A DNA stretch of 64,000 nt, from NCBI RefSeq assembly GCF_030246885.1, contig NZ_CP126739.1, positions 2,294,001 through 2,358,000 of the forward strand, given 5' to 3'. Source of the DNA: Microbacterium sp. zg-B185. Its GTDB lineage: Bacteria; Actinomycetota; Actinomycetes; Actinomycetales; Microbacteriaceae. The position numbers and the translations under genes are program-made. Below the pieces are notes generated by a model, which saw nothing but the letters and a program-made list of their open reading frames with translations, was not told the DNA's origin and searched no databases. This document shows, one piece after another, positions 16,452-24,359 of this stretch (the stretch's first letter is position 1; the number at the start of each line of letters is the position of its first letter).

Positions 16452-16778
16452 CTACGTCCCATTCGATGTTCGACGAGGCCCGGCTCGACCCGGCACGAGC
16501 TTTTCGCCCACCCACACCAGGCTCCGGGCATTCCGATCGAACGAATCCGCCTCGCAGATCACGCTCCGCGCGGCATCGACGAGTTGCTGAGCCTCGGTGG
16601 TCGGCCGGATGGATCTCCCTTCGTGCTCAAACAGCCGGATCCCGAGATGTTGCTGCAGCCATCCCATCTGACGCGTCACCGCGCCGGCGGTGTACCTGCG
16701 CTGCCGAGACGCCTCGGCCATCGTGCCGCACTCCATTACAGCCACGAATGTTCTGAGCACGTTCAGATAGTCGAGCAT
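16452..16778 (-). pseudogene. LysR-family regulator truncated to its DNA-binding domain
   Basis: 108 aa. Residues 1-60 are a normal LysR helix-turn-helix (MLDYLNVLRTFVAVMECGTM, then GWLQQHLGIRLFEHEGRSIR), followed by the linker TTEAQQLVDAARSVICEADS. The roughly 200-residue substrate-binding domain is missing, and no other frame downstream restores it. The 16225-16451 stretch holds nothing recognisable. It is divergent from the catabolic locus, so it may be the relic of that locus's original regulator. The isolated domain might still bind DNA, but that is speculative. Confidence 0.7.
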
Positions 16779-16943
16779 GAGATTCCCTCCGAGGCGAGCT
16801 TGGCAGGCTCTTGTGAAGGCCGTGTTTCCCGACGATCACGCGCGATGACCACGACGTGGGGCGCGCGAATGCGCATACACGACCGCTTCCAGACCGGAAT
16901 GCACAGCTTGATCTGGCCGACACGACTTCGACACGTGACGGAA

Positions 16944-16960
16944 ACGTAATCCAATTACGT
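16944..16960. promoter_or_regulatory. 17-bp palindromic operator, copy 1
   Basis: ACGTAATCCAATTACGT is a perfect inverted repeat (7-3-7), 54 bases before the GTG of the first NTF2-like gene. The same palindrome precedes the second NTF2-like gene at 17612, and a weaker version precedes the hydrolase gene at 30038. Length and symmetry fit a TetR-type operator; the TetR protein at 29342 is the best candidate. Confidence 0.75.
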
Positions 16961-17014
16961 TAAACCCAAAGCGATGAAATCATCGCCACTTTCGACTTAT
17001 CGAGGAGGGTTTCC

Positions 17015-17512
17015 GTGACCGAAGAGCAGGACCGCGAGGCGATTCTGAAGGTGCACCGCGACTGGTGGGTGGCCAATCACAAATGGGACATCCCGCTGAT
17101 GCGAGAGTGCTTCCCGTCCGGTTATTCGTTCCTCAACTTCAATCTGAGCGGCGATCCGTATTTCGGTCGCGAAGAGCTCACTGCGTTCTGGGAGTACTTC
17201 AAGGACACCCCCCGCGAGCTGCCCGCCGTGATGCACATCTGGCGACTGACGGTCAAGGGCGACATGGCGTGGCTCGTGTGCGAGGGCAACTTCGAGACCG
17301 CGACGGCCCCGAACCAGTTCATCCGCACGACGGAGATCTACCAGCGCGATGACGGCGATGGAAACCCCGAGTGGAAGATCTGGCACTTCCACTGCTCACC
17401 CACTTCGCCGCTGGATCGCCCGCGACAGCCGTTCGGCGACAGTTACAACTCTCGCGGTGGCCTCGGCTACCTGCCCTACGGCGAGAGCTTCTCCGTGACC
17501 GCCGACCAGTAG
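17015..17512 (+). CDS. NTF2-like (SnoaL-type) protein 1
   Basis: 165 aa cone-fold protein of the nuclear-transport-factor-2 superfamily. Conserved blocks are ILKVHRDWWVANHKWDIPLM, LSGDPYFGREELTAFWEYFK and EIYQRDDGDGNPEWKIWHFH. It is paralogous to the proteins at 17693 and 30942, which share HRDWWEAN, YLMFN and the WHFH block. Members can be isomerases, cyclases, hydratases or ring-hydroxylating small subunits; the pocket chemistry here is not identifiable. GAGGAGG precedes the GTG start. It is controlled by the palindrome at 16944 and followed by a strong terminator, so it is transcribed alone. Confidence 0.85.
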   Translation: MTEEQDREAILKVHRDWWVANHKWDIPLMRECFPSGYSFLNFNLSGDPYFGREELTAFWEYFKDTPRELPAVMHIWRLTVKGDMAWLVCEGNFETATAPNQFIRTTEIYQRDDGDGNPEWKIWHFHCSPTSPLDRPRQPFGDSYNSRGGLGYLPYGESFSVTADQ

Positions 17513-17527
17513 GTCTGCTCAACACCC

Positions 17528-17560
17528 GCCGTCCGGGTGAGATCGCACCACCCGGACGGC
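17528..17560 (+). terminator. Stem-loop terminator after the first NTF2-like gene
   Basis: GCCGTCCGGGTG (17528-17539) pairs perfectly with CACCCGGACGGC (17549-17560) around a nine-base loop. It lies 15 bases after the stop codon. There is no U-run, which is usual in high-GC actinobacteria. Confidence 0.75.
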
Positions 17561-17611
17561 ACCCCGCGGCCAGGTTGTTACTGCGCCGAAACAGAACGAC
17601 ACCGCACGGAT

Positions 17612-17628
17612 ACGTAATCGCATTACGT
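17612..17628. promoter_or_regulatory. 17-bp palindromic operator, copy 2
   Basis: ACGTAATCGCATTACGT is a perfect 7-3-7 inverted repeat identical in both arms to copy 1 at 16944. It lies 64 bases before the GTG at 17693 and starts the long catabolic operon. Confidence 0.75.
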
Positions 17629-17692
17629 TGCTCGTGACAGCAGGCCCCGGCTCCTGCAACACCGGGGTCCGAACCAGAAAGGACCACCACAC

Positions 17693-18229
17693 GTGACGAA
17701 GTCCACCCTCGACGACGACAAGGCCACCATCCTCGAGCTCCACAGGGACTGGTGGGAGGCGAACGCCGGCCTCGACATCCCCCGGATGCAGAAGGTGTTC
17801 CCCACGGGTGATGCCTACTTGATGTTCAACCTCAACGGACACCCGTACTTCAATCTCGAAGAGAAGACGAAGCTGTGGGAGTTCTACAGCACGCGACTCG
17901 AGATCGCGATGCCCGAAGTGGTCATCATGCGACTCGACGTCGTCGGCGATCTCGCCTACCTCTGCGCGGAGGGTGTGTTCCCGAGCCGGGTGAAAGCGGA
18001 TGCCGCAGAAGCGGATGTCGAGGCCTCCGACGCTCCGCGGCTCGTGCGGGCCACGGAGATCTACAAGCGCGATGACGGACAGGGAAACCCCACCTGGACG
18101 ATGTGGCACTTCCATTGCTCGCCGCTTCCCGCCGGCGACAGCCCGCGCCCCGCATTCGACGACACGACCGACCAGCGTGGCCTCGGCTTCGTCCCGGGCG
18201 TCGAACCCATCAGCGTGGTGGGCAAATGA
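17693..18229 (+). CDS. NTF2-like protein 2
   Basis: 178 aa paralogue of the 17015 product and closer to the 30942 product: LELHRDWWEANAGLDIPRMQ, YLMFNLNGHPYFNLEEKTKL, EIYKRDDGQGNPTWTMWHFH. An insert (VKADAAEADVEASDAP) sits before the last block. AGAAAGGA precedes the GTG. The stop overlaps the next start in ATGA, implying translational coupling to the MhpC-like hydrolase, so the two probably act on the same intermediate. The reaction is unknown. Confidence 0.85.
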   Translation: MTKSTLDDDKATILELHRDWWEANAGLDIPRMQKVFPTGDAYLMFNLNGHPYFNLEEKTKLWEFYSTRLEIAMPEVVIMRLDVVGDLAYLCAEGVFPSRVKADAAEADVEASDAPRLVRATEIYKRDDGQGNPTWTMWHFHCSPLPAGDSPRPAFDDTTDQRGLGFVPGVEPISVVGK

Positions 18230-19023
18230 CGCGCATCGTGCTCGAGCGCCCCGCGGGGCGTCTCACCGTCAACACGTACGGCGACCCGGCCTCGGAGCTG
18301 GCGCCCATCCTCTTCATCCACCCCATCAACCTGCGCGGCGCGGCCTGGGCGCACGTCGTCCCGGCGTTCGCTGCGGATCGGTTCTGCATCGTGCCCGACA
18401 TGCGCGGATTCGGCGATTCGGATGCGGCGAGTGAATACGCGGCGCACCTGTGGGTCGAAGACTGTCTCGCCGCCGTCGACGCGGCCGGGGTCGAGCGATT
18501 CCACATCGTCGGCGGCTCGCTCGGCGGACCTCTCGCAACGTTCATCGCGAGCGTCGTCCCGGACCGCGTGATCTCGCTCATGGCGTTCGGCAGCCAGCTG
18601 TTCAGCGCCAACCGCGAGGCCGTCGCCGTGATCTCGTCGCTGGAGACCATGACGGTGCCGGAGATGTTCAGCGAGGTCATCCCGAAGTCGTCGCTCGGAC
18701 CGTACGCATCGCGCCAGGTGATCGATGAGACGCTCGCCACCACCAATCCGAACGGACCGGACGATGTGCGCCGCGTCTGGCTCGCGGCCGGTGCGACCGA
18801 CGTCCGATCGCACGCGAAGAACGTGATCTGCCCCGCGACCATCGTGACGGGCGAGCATGACGTCACCTGCACCCCGGAGGCGGGCGCGTACATGGCCGAG
18901 CAGCTCGGTGCACCGCACGTGATCGTGCCGGGAATCGGGCATCTCCCGATGCTCGAAGCACCCGCCGATGTGATCGCCCTGCTGACGCAGCACCTCGCAC
19001 GCGTCGAGGTGAACGCGGGATGA
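18226..19023 (+). CDS. Alpha/beta hydrolase, MhpC-like, copy 1
   Basis: 265 aa alpha/beta hydrolase with HPINLRGAAW at the oxyanion loop, the nucleophile Ser in HIVGGSLGGPLATF, TGEHDVTCTP carrying the acid and GIGHLPMLEAP the His. A second copy at 30038 shares HPIN-RGA-W, VGGSLGG and the IGH-PMLE ending. Hydrolases of this type cleave C-C bonds or ester/enol-lactone bonds in ring-fission pathways; the bond here is unknown. The start overlaps the preceding stop (ATGA) and its stop overlaps the DUF1028 start, so it is an operon member. Confidence 0.88.
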   Translation: MTRIVLERPAGRLTVNTYGDPASELAPILFIHPINLRGAAWAHVVPAFAADRFCIVPDMRGFGDSDAASEYAAHLWVEDCLAAVDAAGVERFHIVGGSLGGPLATFIASVVPDRVISLMAFGSQLFSANREAVAVISSLETMTVPEMFSEVIPKSSLGPYASRQVIDETLATTNPNGPDDVRRVWLAAGATDVRSHAKNVICPATIVTGEHDVTCTPEAGAYMAEQLGAPHVIVPGIGHLPMLEAPADVIALLTQHLARVEVNAG

Positions 19024-19937
19024 CGTACTCCATCGTCGCGAGGGACCCCGAGACCGGCCAGCTCGGCGTCGCCAGCCAGTCGCACTATTTCGCGCTCGGC
19101 CGGGTGGTCACGTTCGCCCAAGCAGGCGTCGGCGCCGTGGCGACGCAGTCGTTCGTAGAGCCGGCGTACGGCCCCGATGGGCTGGCGTCGATGGCGGATG
19201 GCGCGAGCGCTGAAGAGGCGATGGCCGCGCTGGTCACGGCCGACCCTGAGCGCGAACTGCGCCAGGTCGCGATGATCGACGCGGCCGGGACCACCGCGCG
19301 GTTCACCGGCGACAGCTGCGTGGCGCACCGTGGCGATCTGGCGGGCGACCAGGTCGTCGTGCTGGGCAACATGCTCGCGAACGGCGATGTGGTGCCCGCG
19401 ATGCTGGATGCCTACGTCACCGCGTCCGGAGACCTCGCCGACAAGATCCTCGCGGCGATGGATGCCGCAGAAGCCGCAGGCGGCGACGCCCGCGGAAGGA
19501 TGTCCGCATCCCTCGTCGTGGTCGACGGCACAGCGGGCGCACGCCCGTGGAGTAACCGCATCATGGACGTCCGAGTCGACGACGCGGAATTTCCCCTGGT
19601 CGAGCTCCGCCGCTTGGTCGGCCTGAGCCGCGCGCACACCGTCTTCGGCAATGCGGTGTTCACCCCGGGGCTGCTCTCACGCGACACCCCGACTACCGGG
19701 GAAGCGCTGCAGGCCGCGATCCTGGCGCTCGACACGGCGGCCGAGACCATCGGCGCAGACCCGGAGCCCACGCTCTGGAAGGGCGTCCTGCTTGCCCGAG
19801 CCGGCGACGACGCCGGGGCGTCGGCCGCTCTTCGCAGTGCCGTCGAGCGTCGCGGCATCCTGCGCGAGTACGTCGACAATCTGCATGCCGCGGCGATCCT
19901 CCCGAAGTCCGCCGCCGCCTACCTGGCCGATGTCTGA
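19020..19937 (+). CDS. DUF1028 family protein
   Basis: 305 aa. The N-terminal 200 residues are a DUF1028 domain, an Ntn-hydrolase-like fold: MTYSIVARDPETGQLGVASQ, GVGAVATQSFVEPAYGPDGL, and GNMLANGDVVPAMLDAY. The C-terminal 100 residues form a helical extension rich in alanine. Many DUF1028 genes neighbour peptidases or amidases. The peptide-type ABC importer and the M20 amidohydrolase downstream fit a role in amide hydrolysis, but this is inference. It is coupled to both neighbours by overlaps (4 and 8 bases). Confidence 0.88.
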   Translation: MTYSIVARDPETGQLGVASQSHYFALGRVVTFAQAGVGAVATQSFVEPAYGPDGLASMADGASAEEAMAALVTADPERELRQVAMIDAAGTTARFTGDSCVAHRGDLAGDQVVVLGNMLANGDVVPAMLDAYVTASGDLADKILAAMDAAEAAGGDARGRMSASLVVVDGTAGARPWSNRIMDVRVDDAEFPLVELRRLVGLSRAHTVFGNAVFTPGLLSRDTPTTGEALQAAILALDTAAETIGADPEPTLWKGVLLARAGDDAGASAALRSAVERRGILREYVDNLHAAAILPKSAAAYLADV

Positions 19938-21075
19938 GACTGCGACCGTGCGACGCGCACGGATGACGTCCGCCCTCCGCGGTGGCAGCGCCGACGTCGA
20001 GGCGCTGTGCACAGACGAGACGGTCTTGGACATCGACGGGGCACGAGGCACCGTCGCTGAATTGCGCGAGACGCTGCGCGTCGTGATCGACGCCCTGACG
20101 GCAGCTCAGCGCTCCGGACTGACCTCACTCAGCAACGACGAGCGCACTCTCGTCATCGCTCCATGCGACGCGGGTCGCCCGGCATCGCGCAAGCTCTTCT
20201 TGTTCTCCCATTCACACGACGCCCTCATCGAGCTGGCCGTCTACACGGATGACGCCGACCTCGGGACGCTCTGGATGGGCGAGTTCCCCACGCCGCAGCA
20301 CCACTCCGGCGGTATCGCCGCCCGGGCGCTTCCCCAGCGGGCCTGGTCGGAGGAACGCGTGCTCGTCACCGCCGCCTCGGCCGGCCTCGGGCAGGTGATC
20401 GCCGCTCACTTCGCAGCGCTCGGTTCCTCGGTCGCCGTGCACGGTCGCCGCGAGCGGATCGATCTTCCGGACGCCGTCGGCGAAGCCTCCGTCGTCGCCG
20501 TCCACGGTGACCTGACGACCCCGGATGCCGCCGAGCACATCGTGCTGGCAGCTGCGGACCGCCTCGGCGGACCGGTGACGATCCTGATCAACAACTTCGG
20601 CCCGTGGGATGCCGCGCCCGTCGTGGCCGCCGATGATGATGCGTTCCTCGGATCCCTCCAGGCGCATGCCGGCGTGGCTCGACAGTTCTCGCGTCTGGTC
20701 GCGCCCGGCATGCGCGAAGCGGGACGCGGACGGATCATCAACATATCTGCCAGCTCGGCGAGCAGGCACCGTCACGGCAACTACGGCCTCGGCAAGGCGG
20801 TGCTCGAAGCGCTGACGCCGACGCTCGCGATCGAGCTCGCTCCGGAGATCACGGTCAACGCGGTCTCACCGGGGCAGATCGTGGAGAGCGCGCCCGTGAT
20901 GGACGCGATCGATCCGCATGCCATCGCTCGCGACCTTCAGAACACACCGTTGGGCAGATTCGTGTCGCGCGCGGAGGTCGCCGACGCCGTCGTCGCGATG
21001 TGCCGCCCCGAGTTCGACTCGCTCACCGGCGTAGTGATCCCACTCGACGGCGGCTACCGGATCGCCCGGAATTGA
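19930..21075 (+). CDS. NTF2-like / short-chain dehydrogenase fusion
   Basis: 381 aa from ATG 19930, which overlaps the preceding stop by 8 bases. Residues 1 to about 115 are not SDR and look like a small NTF2-like alpha+beta domain (LRGGSADVEALCTDETVLDI, FLFSHSHDALIELAVYTDDA). Residues about 135-381 are an SDR: VLVTAASAGLGQVIAAHFAA, ILINNFGPWDAAP, then catalytic Ser and YGLGK (Tyr-x3-Lys) and NAVSPGQIV. The SDR part would oxidise or reduce a hydroxyl/keto group using NAD(P). The fusion is unusual and may bind one substrate in two pockets. Confidence 0.82.
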   Translation: MSETATVRRARMTSALRGGSADVEALCTDETVLDIDGARGTVAELRETLRVVIDALTAAQRSGLTSLSNDERTLVIAPCDAGRPASRKLFLFSHSHDALIELAVYTDDADLGTLWMGEFPTPQHHSGGIAARALPQRAWSEERVLVTAASAGLGQVIAAHFAALGSSVAVHGRRERIDLPDAVGEASVVAVHGDLTTPDAAEHIVLAAADRLGGPVTILINNFGPWDAAPVVAADDDAFLGSLQAHAGVARQFSRLVAPGMREAGRGRIINISASSASRHRHGNYGLGKAVLEALTPTLAIELAPEITVNAVSPGQIVESAPVMDAIDPHAIARDLQNTPLGRFVSRAEVADAVVAMCRPEFDSLTGVVIPLDGGYRIARN

Positions 21076-21086
21076 CGGAGGAGCAG

Positions 21087-21587
21087 ATGTCGACGCAGAG
21101 AGAGACCCCCGCCCTGCTCGGACGCGATGCGCCCGCGGACGCCTCACGGAACACCGATCTCCTCGAACGGATGCCGTCGCCCGTGCGCGAGTTCTACGGC
21201 CACTTCCTCGCTGGGCGCGCGGACGCACTACCAGAGCTCATGCATCCGCAGATCGCCGTCCGGTTCCCGTCGTACCCGATCCTGCGAGGCCCGACGATCG
21301 CCCTCGCATACTTCAGATTCCAGGAGACCATCTTCGGCGACCTCATCTTCGAGCTCGTCGACGTGATCGAAGGCGACTCCGCGGTCGCCGTGCTCTGGCG
21401 AGAGAGCGGATCCACGACAGACGGACGCCCATGGCGATGCCACGGCGTCGATGTGTTCCGACACCGTGACGGTCTCATCACCGCTCTCGACGTGGGCGGA
21501 TCCGCCCGCACGCTCGTCGAGGGCCTGCCCCGCTTCGACCCAGCCCACCTGATCACCGGCCAACCCAACCAGGAGACTCTCGCATGA
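21087..21587 (+). CDS. SnoaL-like protein
   Basis: 166 aa, NTF2/SnoaL-type: LERMPSPVREFYGHFLAGRA, LMHPQIAVRFPSYPILRGPT, RCHGVDVFRHRDGLITALDV. It lacks the HRDWW and WHFH blocks of the three NTF2-like paralogues in this locus, so it is a distinct branch nearer to ketosteroid-isomerase-like proteins. GGAGGAG precedes the ATG. Its stop overlaps the start of the LLM oxidoreductase gene. It is probably an isomerase, dehydratase or accessory protein; not determinable. Confidence 0.82.
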   Translation: MSTQRETPALLGRDAPADASRNTDLLERMPSPVREFYGHFLAGRADALPELMHPQIAVRFPSYPILRGPTIALAYFRFQETIFGDLIFELVDVIEGDSAVAVLWRESGSTTDGRPWRCHGVDVFRHRDGLITALDVGGSARTLVEGLPRFDPAHLITGQPNQETLA

Positions 21588-22561
21588 CTTCGATCGGATT
21601 CGTCCTCGGCAGCACGCTGCCTCCCGTCCTGCTCCCCGAAACCTCGAAAGCGCTCGAATCCGCGGGATTCGACAGCGTCTGGGTGAGCGAGGACTACTTC
21701 TTCACCGGTGGCGTTTCGGGCGCTGCGGTCGTCCTCGGGGCGACCGAGCGCATCCACGTGGGCATCGGGCTGCTCCCGATCTATGTCCGCCACCCCGCGC
21801 TGTCGGCGATGGAGGCGGCGACCCTCGCGGGCGCCTACCCCCACCGCTTCTCGCTCGGCTTCGGCTCCGGTGTGAAGTTCTGGCTCGAGCAGATGGGCCA
21901 GCCGCAGAGCGCGCCGCTCGGCGCGATGCGTGAGACCGTCGGCTCGGTACGGGCGCTGTTGGAGGGCGAGACTCTCACGTCCGAGGGGCGGTTCACCTTC
22001 GATGGCGTGAAACTGACGTTCCCTCCCGAGTTCCCGCCGCCCATCTACATCGGCGCGACCGGCCCGAAGATGACCGCACTGTCGGGTGAGATCGCAGACG
22101 GCGTGCTCATGTCGGTGCTCTGCACGCCGGAGTTCGTCGCGAACTCCCGCCGGGTGATCGATGCTGCTGCCACGGCCGCCGGGCGCGGGCACACGAAGAT
22201 CACCGCGTTCGCGGTCTTCTCGCTCGCCGACACCGTCGAAGAGGCGCGAGCGGCCGCTCGGCCCGTGGTCGCCGACTATCTCTCGCTCGGCTCCGGCGAG
22301 CTGAGCAAAGCGGCCGGCATCAGCGATGAGCTCGACGCGATCCTGGCGGCGGGCGGTCGCGAGAAGCTGCTCGCCGAGATGCCCGACAGCTGGATCGACC
22401 GCGTCTCGATCTGCGGCGACGGCCCCACGGCTCTGGCGGCGATCGAGGCGCTCGGCGCTGCCGGGGCGGACGAGGTCGCCCTCATGCCCGTCGAGAGCCA
22501 CGATCTCGTCGGCCAGGTCGAGCGTGCGGGACGCATGCTCGGTCTTTCTCACCGCAACTGA
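21584..22561 (+). CDS. LLM-class (F420-type) oxidoreductase
   Basis: 325 aa luciferase-like barrel: FVLGSTLPPVLLPETSKALE, GFDSVWVSEDYFF, LGATERIHVGIGLLPIYVRH, HRFSLGFGSGVKFWLEQMGQ, PPPIYIGATGPKMTALSGEI. This pattern (PIYIGATGP) is that of F420-dependent reductases and dehydrogenases such as Mer-like proteins rather than FMN monooxygenases, although no flavin partner can be excluded. It is translationally coupled to the SnoaL-like gene. It probably performs a hydride transfer in the catabolic pathway using F420 that the homologue at 31496 could reduce. Confidence 0.85.
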   Translation: MTSIGFVLGSTLPPVLLPETSKALESAGFDSVWVSEDYFFTGGVSGAAVVLGATERIHVGIGLLPIYVRHPALSAMEAATLAGAYPHRFSLGFGSGVKFWLEQMGQPQSAPLGAMRETVGSVRALLEGETLTSEGRFTFDGVKLTFPPEFPPPIYIGATGPKMTALSGEIADGVLMSVLCTPEFVANSRRVIDAAATAAGRGHTKITAFAVFSLADTVEEARAAARPVVADYLSLGSGELSKAAGISDELDAILAAGGREKLLAEMPDSWIDRVSICGDGPTALAAIEALGAAGADEVALMPVESHDLVGQVERAGRMLGLSHRN

Positions 22562-22583
22562 TCTCCCCCGCCTGAGACCGCAG

Positions 22584-22604
22584 ACCCGCAACCCGCAACC
22601 CGCA
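22584..22604 (+). repeat. Tandem heptamer repeat
   Basis: ACCCGCA is repeated three times without gap, with a degenerate fourth unit, in the 100-base gap before the substrate-binding protein gene. It is C-rich with no hairpin. Slippage tract; a regulatory role is unproven. Confidence 0.6.
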
Positions 22605-22664
22605 ACCCACACACCGCACCACATCCCGCTCCCGCACCACCGAACCCCTAGGAGAAGTTGGCCC

Positions 22665-24272
22665 ATGGCAATTCACACCACGAGGCGTGCGCTCCCCCTG
22701 CTCGCCGCGGCATCTCTGTTCGTGCTTGCGGGGTGCAGTACCCCCCAGCAGGGAGGCAGCACTGAAGCGGGCACCGACATCATCGTTGGATACGGCGACG
22801 TCGACAGCCTCGATCCCATCCAGTTCAAAGCCCCGACAGGGTACGCCGTCCTCGCCAACATCTACGGGACGCTGTTCAACCAGGAGTACGAAGAGGTCGA
22901 CGGCTACCTGCGCGGCGTGGAGAAGTACGTTCCCGCGATCGCCGACTCTGCGGAGTACAACGAGGACGGCACGCTTCTCACGATCACGATCAAGCCCGAC
23001 CTGAAGTTCTCCGACGGGGATGACCTCACTGCATCCGATGTCGTCTACACGCTTCAGCGTTCGCTGTCGGATGCCGGTTACACCGGCGTCTTCGGCACTT
23101 ACCTGAACATCGCCGATCCTTCGACGGGCATCAGCGCCGTCGATGACACCACTGTGGAGATCGTGACCACGGGTGTGTCGCCGGTCTTGGAGAAGTTCCT
23201 GTCGTTCCAGACCTTCGGCATCCTCAGCGAGGACGCCGCCCTGGAAAACAGCCAGGAGGAGTGGGCCACGGACTACTTCGCCACGAACTCGGTCGCGTCC
23301 GGCCCGTACGAGGTCTCCGAATGGACCCCTGGCCAGAGCATCATCCTCACCAAGAACCCCGAGTACACGATCACCGACATGAGCAGCGCCCCGGAGACGG
23401 TGACGCTTCAGAACATGCCCAGCCCCGAACAGGCGTTCCTTGCCCTGCAGAACGAATCCATCGACGTCTCGTTCGGGCTTCCGCCCGCACTGGCATCGGA
23501 GGCGCAGAGCACCGAGGGCGTCACGGTATACGGCACGGAGTCATCCGACCTCGTGTACATGGGCATGAACCTCGGCTACGCGCCGCTGCAGGATGTCCGC
23601 GTCCGCCAGGCCATCTCCTACCTGATTCCGACAGATGCCCTGCGCGAGCAGGTCATGGAAGGGTTCGCGGGAACGGCCTACGGCCCGGTTCCGTATCCGA
23701 TGATCGGCGCGCTCGACGACGACGGCACTCAGGTCGCCTACGGGACGGATGTCGACAAGGCCGCGGCCCTGCTCGAAGCAGCAGGCGCCGAAGGACTGAG
23801 CCTCAAGCTCTCGACGACGTCTTCCGACCCGACCATGGTCGAGGCCGCCACCTTCATCCAGAGTGCGCTCGGCGAGGCGGGCATCGAAATCACGGTCGAT
23901 CAGATGACGGATGCCGCGTACAACACGGCGCTGTCGGACGGGACGATGCAGCTCTTCCTCGGCAGCTGGTACTCGTGGGGTGAAGACGCGGTCTACCAGA
24001 TGAACTTCCTGCTGAAGTCGGACGCGTTCACGAACTACGCACGCTTCGACAACCCGGAGTTCGATGCCCTGCTGGCCGAAGCGATGCTCCAGCCGACTGC
24101 CGAGAGCCGCGCCGAACTCGCCCAGGCCGCTCAGCAGATCGCCCTCGACGAAGCACCGTGGGCTTACCTGTACACACGCGACCAGGTGATCGTCGCCGCC
24201 GAGGGTCTCACCGGCCTCACCCGGCCCGACGACCAGTTCCCGCGCTTCGAGTACCTCACGTTCGAAGACTGA
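22665..24272 (+). CDS. ABC transporter substrate-binding lipoprotein, family 5
   Basis: 535 aa. The N-terminus is a lipoprotein signal: TTRRALPLLAAASLFVLAGC with lipobox LAGC, cysteine near residue 25. The mature protein is a family 5 (oligopeptide/dipeptide/nickel type) binding protein: SLDPIQF, VEKYVPAIADSAEYNEDGTL, LKFSDGDDLTASDVVYTLQR, and SVASGPYEVSEWTPGQSIIL. It captures the substrate outside the membrane for the permeases encoded next. AGGAG lies 10 bases before the ATG at 22665. The ligand could be a peptide, opine or amide-linked compound; not determinable. Confidence 0.92.
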   Translation: MAIHTTRRALPLLAAASLFVLAGCSTPQQGGSTEAGTDIIVGYGDVDSLDPIQFKAPTGYAVLANIYGTLFNQEYEEVDGYLRGVEKYVPAIADSAEYNEDGTLLTITIKPDLKFSDGDDLTASDVVYTLQRSLSDAGYTGVFGTYLNIADPSTGISAVDDTTVEIVTTGVSPVLEKFLSFQTFGILSEDAALENSQEEWATDYFATNSVASGPYEVSEWTPGQSIILTKNPEYTITDMSSAPETVTLQNMPSPEQAFLALQNESIDVSFGLPPALASEAQSTEGVTVYGTESSDLVYMGMNLGYAPLQDVRVRQAISYLIPTDALREQVMEGFAGTAYGPVPYPMIGALDDDGTQVAYGTDVDKAAALLEAAGAEGLSLKLSTTSSDPTMVEAATFIQSALGEAGIEITVDQMTDAAYNTALSDGTMQLFLGSWYSWGEDAVYQMNFLLKSDAFTNYARFDNPEFDALLAEAMLQPTAESRAELAQAAQQIALDEAPWAYLYTRDQVIVAAEGLTGLTRPDDQFPRFEYLTFED

Positions 24273-24280
24273 TGCGCGGT

Positions 24281-24314
24281 GGTGCGGGCAGGTCTTCTGA
24301 GCCCTGCCCGCACC
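24281..24314 (+). terminator. Intra-operon stem-loop after the binding-protein gene
   Basis: GGTGCGGGCAGG (24281-24292) pairs perfectly with CCTGCCCGCACC (24303-24314) around a ten-base loop, 8 bases after the binding-protein stop and 45 before the permease start. It is probably an attenuator or mRNA-stabilising hairpin that keeps binding protein in excess over permease. Confidence 0.75.
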
Positions 24315-24359
24315 GCCGGCTCACAGATCCGCCATCCGTCTTCGCCGAGAGGAGTCGTC

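Noticed and set aside
22584..22604. CRISPR-like repeat
   Set aside because: Three 7-base units without spacers; a simple tandem repeat. No CRISPR array was seen in the window.
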